A stretch of 64,000 nt of DNA from Hydractinia symbiolongicarpus (Eukaryota; Cnidaria; Hydrozoa; Anthoathecata; Hydractiniidae): assembly GCF_029227915.1 (NCBI RefSeq), contig NC_079881.1:18575501-18639500 (forward strand), given 5' to 3'. The position numbers were made by a program, and so were the translations under genes. The notes below the pieces were generated by a model. It saw nothing but the letters and a program-made list of their open reading frames with translations. It was not told the origin of the DNA and did not search any database. Of this stretch, positions 62,201 through 64,000 are shown piece after piece. How positions within the stretch are numbered: the stretch's first letter is position 1; the number at the start of each line of letters is the position of its first letter.

Positions 62201-63800
62201 GTGGAACAAACTCTGTTCTCAGAATCCAAGTAAGGTGCACAGGTTTTCGGATCACAACAAAAACCCAACGATGGACTAAATACAAAAAAAAGACATCATC
62301 AATCCAAATATTTATGTACCAGACCACAACATGTACCAGAAAGAGAGACGTCCTTAAATCTGAGAATATAACATTATAACAACTCATACAACTACCAGGT
62401 TTTTTAACATCACAAAGAAACATTTTGCAACAAAATAGCATGGTTCTCATTTACAACTCTCTAGAGGTTTTGGCGACAAGTGTAGGGATCTAAGCGAACT
62501 TCTTTTAAGTTTACAATGTAATCTGTCCTTTAGATTATCAGACCTAAGAATTAACTGAACTAACCTGCATCTCCTGTCGACATCAACATCCTTTGCAGTT
62601 GGACTAAACTTGCAACCACCATTCCCAGTTGCTGGAAGACAACATGGATCGTCCTTACATGACTGTTCACCGTCATATCCGCAATCACATTCTTCGCCTG
62701 CCTCTACAATTCGATTGCCACAAATCGGTGCTCCCTTCTCTACAAAAAAGGAAACAAATTCGATGTTGCATTCATTGTTAAAAGGTGGCAATGGTAATTG
62801 GGGATGTAACTGGAGTCTTACCAACATCACCATGAGCATGTGACACAACAACAGTTAAAAAAATGTTTACATAAGATAACCGCCACATTTTAGAATAAGC
62901 AATTACTTTTTTAAAAAGCTTGCACAAAAATCTCCAAGCTTACTAAATTATTAATTCGGTAAACACATTTTTCGACTAAATTTTCAACTGTAATCATAAA
63001 AAGTGAATTCTATATAAGAAAAACAGAAGTATCCAAAAAAACTATTAACACTCCTTACTTTTAAAACAGATAGCAGATTTTGCTTGAAGTACTGGCCAAA
63101 TATAACCTTTGCTGCATGATGAAAACTTATAATTGTTGCTATCAGAGCCAGACGTTGCTCGCGGGTACATGATAAAGTTTCCAAGCAAACCACCTGGTGC
63201 ACAATCTCCACTGGTTGGGTCATGCTAAAGATAAAAAAAGAACACCTTTACAAATAGAAGAGTGGAAAGCAAACCTGATATATGACTGATATCTTGAAAA
63301 AAAATATTTGTAAGATGAAGGTAAAATTGGGTAAAAATTTAACTGCTCAATAACAAAATTTTTTTAGCTAAAATCTATATTATAATGCCCGTAAACGTCT
63401 GTCTGTCTGTCACGCAAAATGGTAGCTTAGCTGCGCAATAACGAGAAGTACGCAATGCGGTATAAAAAGGACAGGCGAACCCGTGGATTTTCCACGGGCT
63501 AACGACTAGTGATATAAAATTACAATACAGGCATTCTTTCTTATCCAATTTAAATTTATTCCCTTCCCCATTGTAATACTTGCCTCTGTAATCTGTAAAA
63601 AATATTATTCTTGTCTAAATAACTAGACAATTTTACCTTAGCTCCAAAGTTATGACCAATTTCATGAGCTAAAGTGATGTCAGTAACTTTGCTAGCAACC
63701 GTTTTCCCATAATTTAGATTGGTAACAATTCCAGAATTCAGAGTTTTTTGTTTGCCATTTATAGTTCGAAATCTATCACAAATACCGCCAGCACCAACAG
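59233..63800 (-). CDS. ADAM10: ADAM10 / Kuzbanian metalloprotease, 3' part (catalytic to cytoplasmic tail)
   Basis: Eight minus exons close in phase: 63637-63800, 63059-63224, 62565-62739, 62168-62275, 61679-61766, 60205-60352, 59617-59811, 59233-59492. The first enters in phase 1; signal peptide, prodomain and the front of the protease lie beyond the right edge. The zinc motif HEIGHNFGAK|HD is split across the first two exons, with the Met-turn at NFIMYPRATSG. A disintegrin domain follows (PICGNRIVEAGEECDCGYDG, CSPSLGFCCDPKTC), then Cys-rich sequence (GSLCLAE...CKVCCQTVN), GSPCNQYQGYCDILFKCRKV, a transmembrane segment (YWWACILIGLALVLFMAGFI) and the tail CCSVHTPSSNPNKPPPRA, whose SVHTPSSNP is diagnostic for ADAM10. 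The enzyme sheds membrane proteins such as Notch. The tail is rich in Pro, Arg and Asn and ends SMELR. Confidence 0.96.
63374..63509 (+). mobile_element. 136-bp non-autonomous Helitron-type element in an ADAM10 intron
   Basis: Begins TCTATATTATAATGCCCG after an A, and ends with a hairpin (CCCGTGGATTTTCCACGGG) followed by CTAACGA and CTAG before a T. A 5' TC, a 3' hairpin and CTRR inserted between A and T are Helitron termini. It contains a GTCTGTCTGTCTGTCA run. A degenerate relative of the hairpin end lies near 51332-51377 in a USP7 intron. Confidence 0.75.
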
Positions 63801-64000
63801 CTGAAGAAATGAAAAAAAAAATCATCAGAAAGAGTTAAGCATCAGCTAAGGGGGTCCTGGGTAAAAGTAAAGAACATTTAAGACAGGGACTGGTGTCCAG
63901 ATATTATTAGAATACAGAAAGCCAAACAAAGATGTTGTCTTTCTTTTAACATTGGTATATAATTGAATTGTTTTGATAAGAAACTTTTGCAAATCAATAA

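Noticed and set aside
62109-62450. 113-codon minus open frame around an ADAM10 exon
   Set aside because: It reads the exon at 62168-62275 in a frame that destroys the disintegrin cysteines; only the spliced frame fits ADAM10.

Overview
This is a eukaryotic, intron-rich, AT-rich window from an animal genome. The proteins that can be assembled are metazoan (USP7, ADAM10, ALYREF, two TMEM117 paralogs and an FBXW10-type F-box/WD40 protein). The repeat mix (piggyBac, Tc1/mariner-like and TTTCGCG-rich MITEs, LINE tails, a tRNA-like SINE, a mini-Helitron) suits a marine invertebrate such as a cnidarian, but the organism is an inference. All exons were joined by hand from reading frame, splice signals and phase. 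Boundaries should be right to within a base or two wherever the phase closes.

Layout from left to right. 242-855 (+): the last three exons of an unrecognised gene with an acidic C-terminus. 2265-13739 (-): a 13-exon F-box/WD40 gene of the FBXW10 type, 976 codons, with a 55-bp tandem repeat in one intron. 14.4-22.5 kb: a weak five-exon gene (-), a LINE tail, GC-rich inverted repeats and a TA-flanked MITE carrying a short acidic ORF. 22585-30058 (-): ALYREF, six exons, with a 127-bp tandem array in intron 2. A near-complete but broken piggyBac element and a LINE tail sit in intron 1. 30734-56554 (+): USP7, 36 coding exons, divergently transcribed from ALYREF across about 675 bp. Its 7.5-kb intron 12 holds two tandem TMEM117 genes on the opposite strand (40548-43697 and 44003-47040). 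56.5-59.2 kb: non-coding, with MITE-like and short tandem repeats. 59233-63800 (-): the 3' half of ADAM10, running off the right edge.

Functionally these are unrelated housekeeping genes: mRNA export (ALYREF), deubiquitination (USP7), membrane-protein shedding (ADAM10), probable ubiquitin-ligase substrate recognition (FBXW10-like) and a multi-pass membrane protein family (TMEM117). Nothing resembles a bacterial-style operon, defence island or CRISPR array. The most interesting signals are structural: nested paralogs that differ in intron content, a probable U12-type intron in ADAM10, a GC-AG intron and a one-base frame inconsistency in USP7, a minisatellite whose every unit carries both splice-site consensuses, and palindrome arrays in the ends of the piggyBac element.
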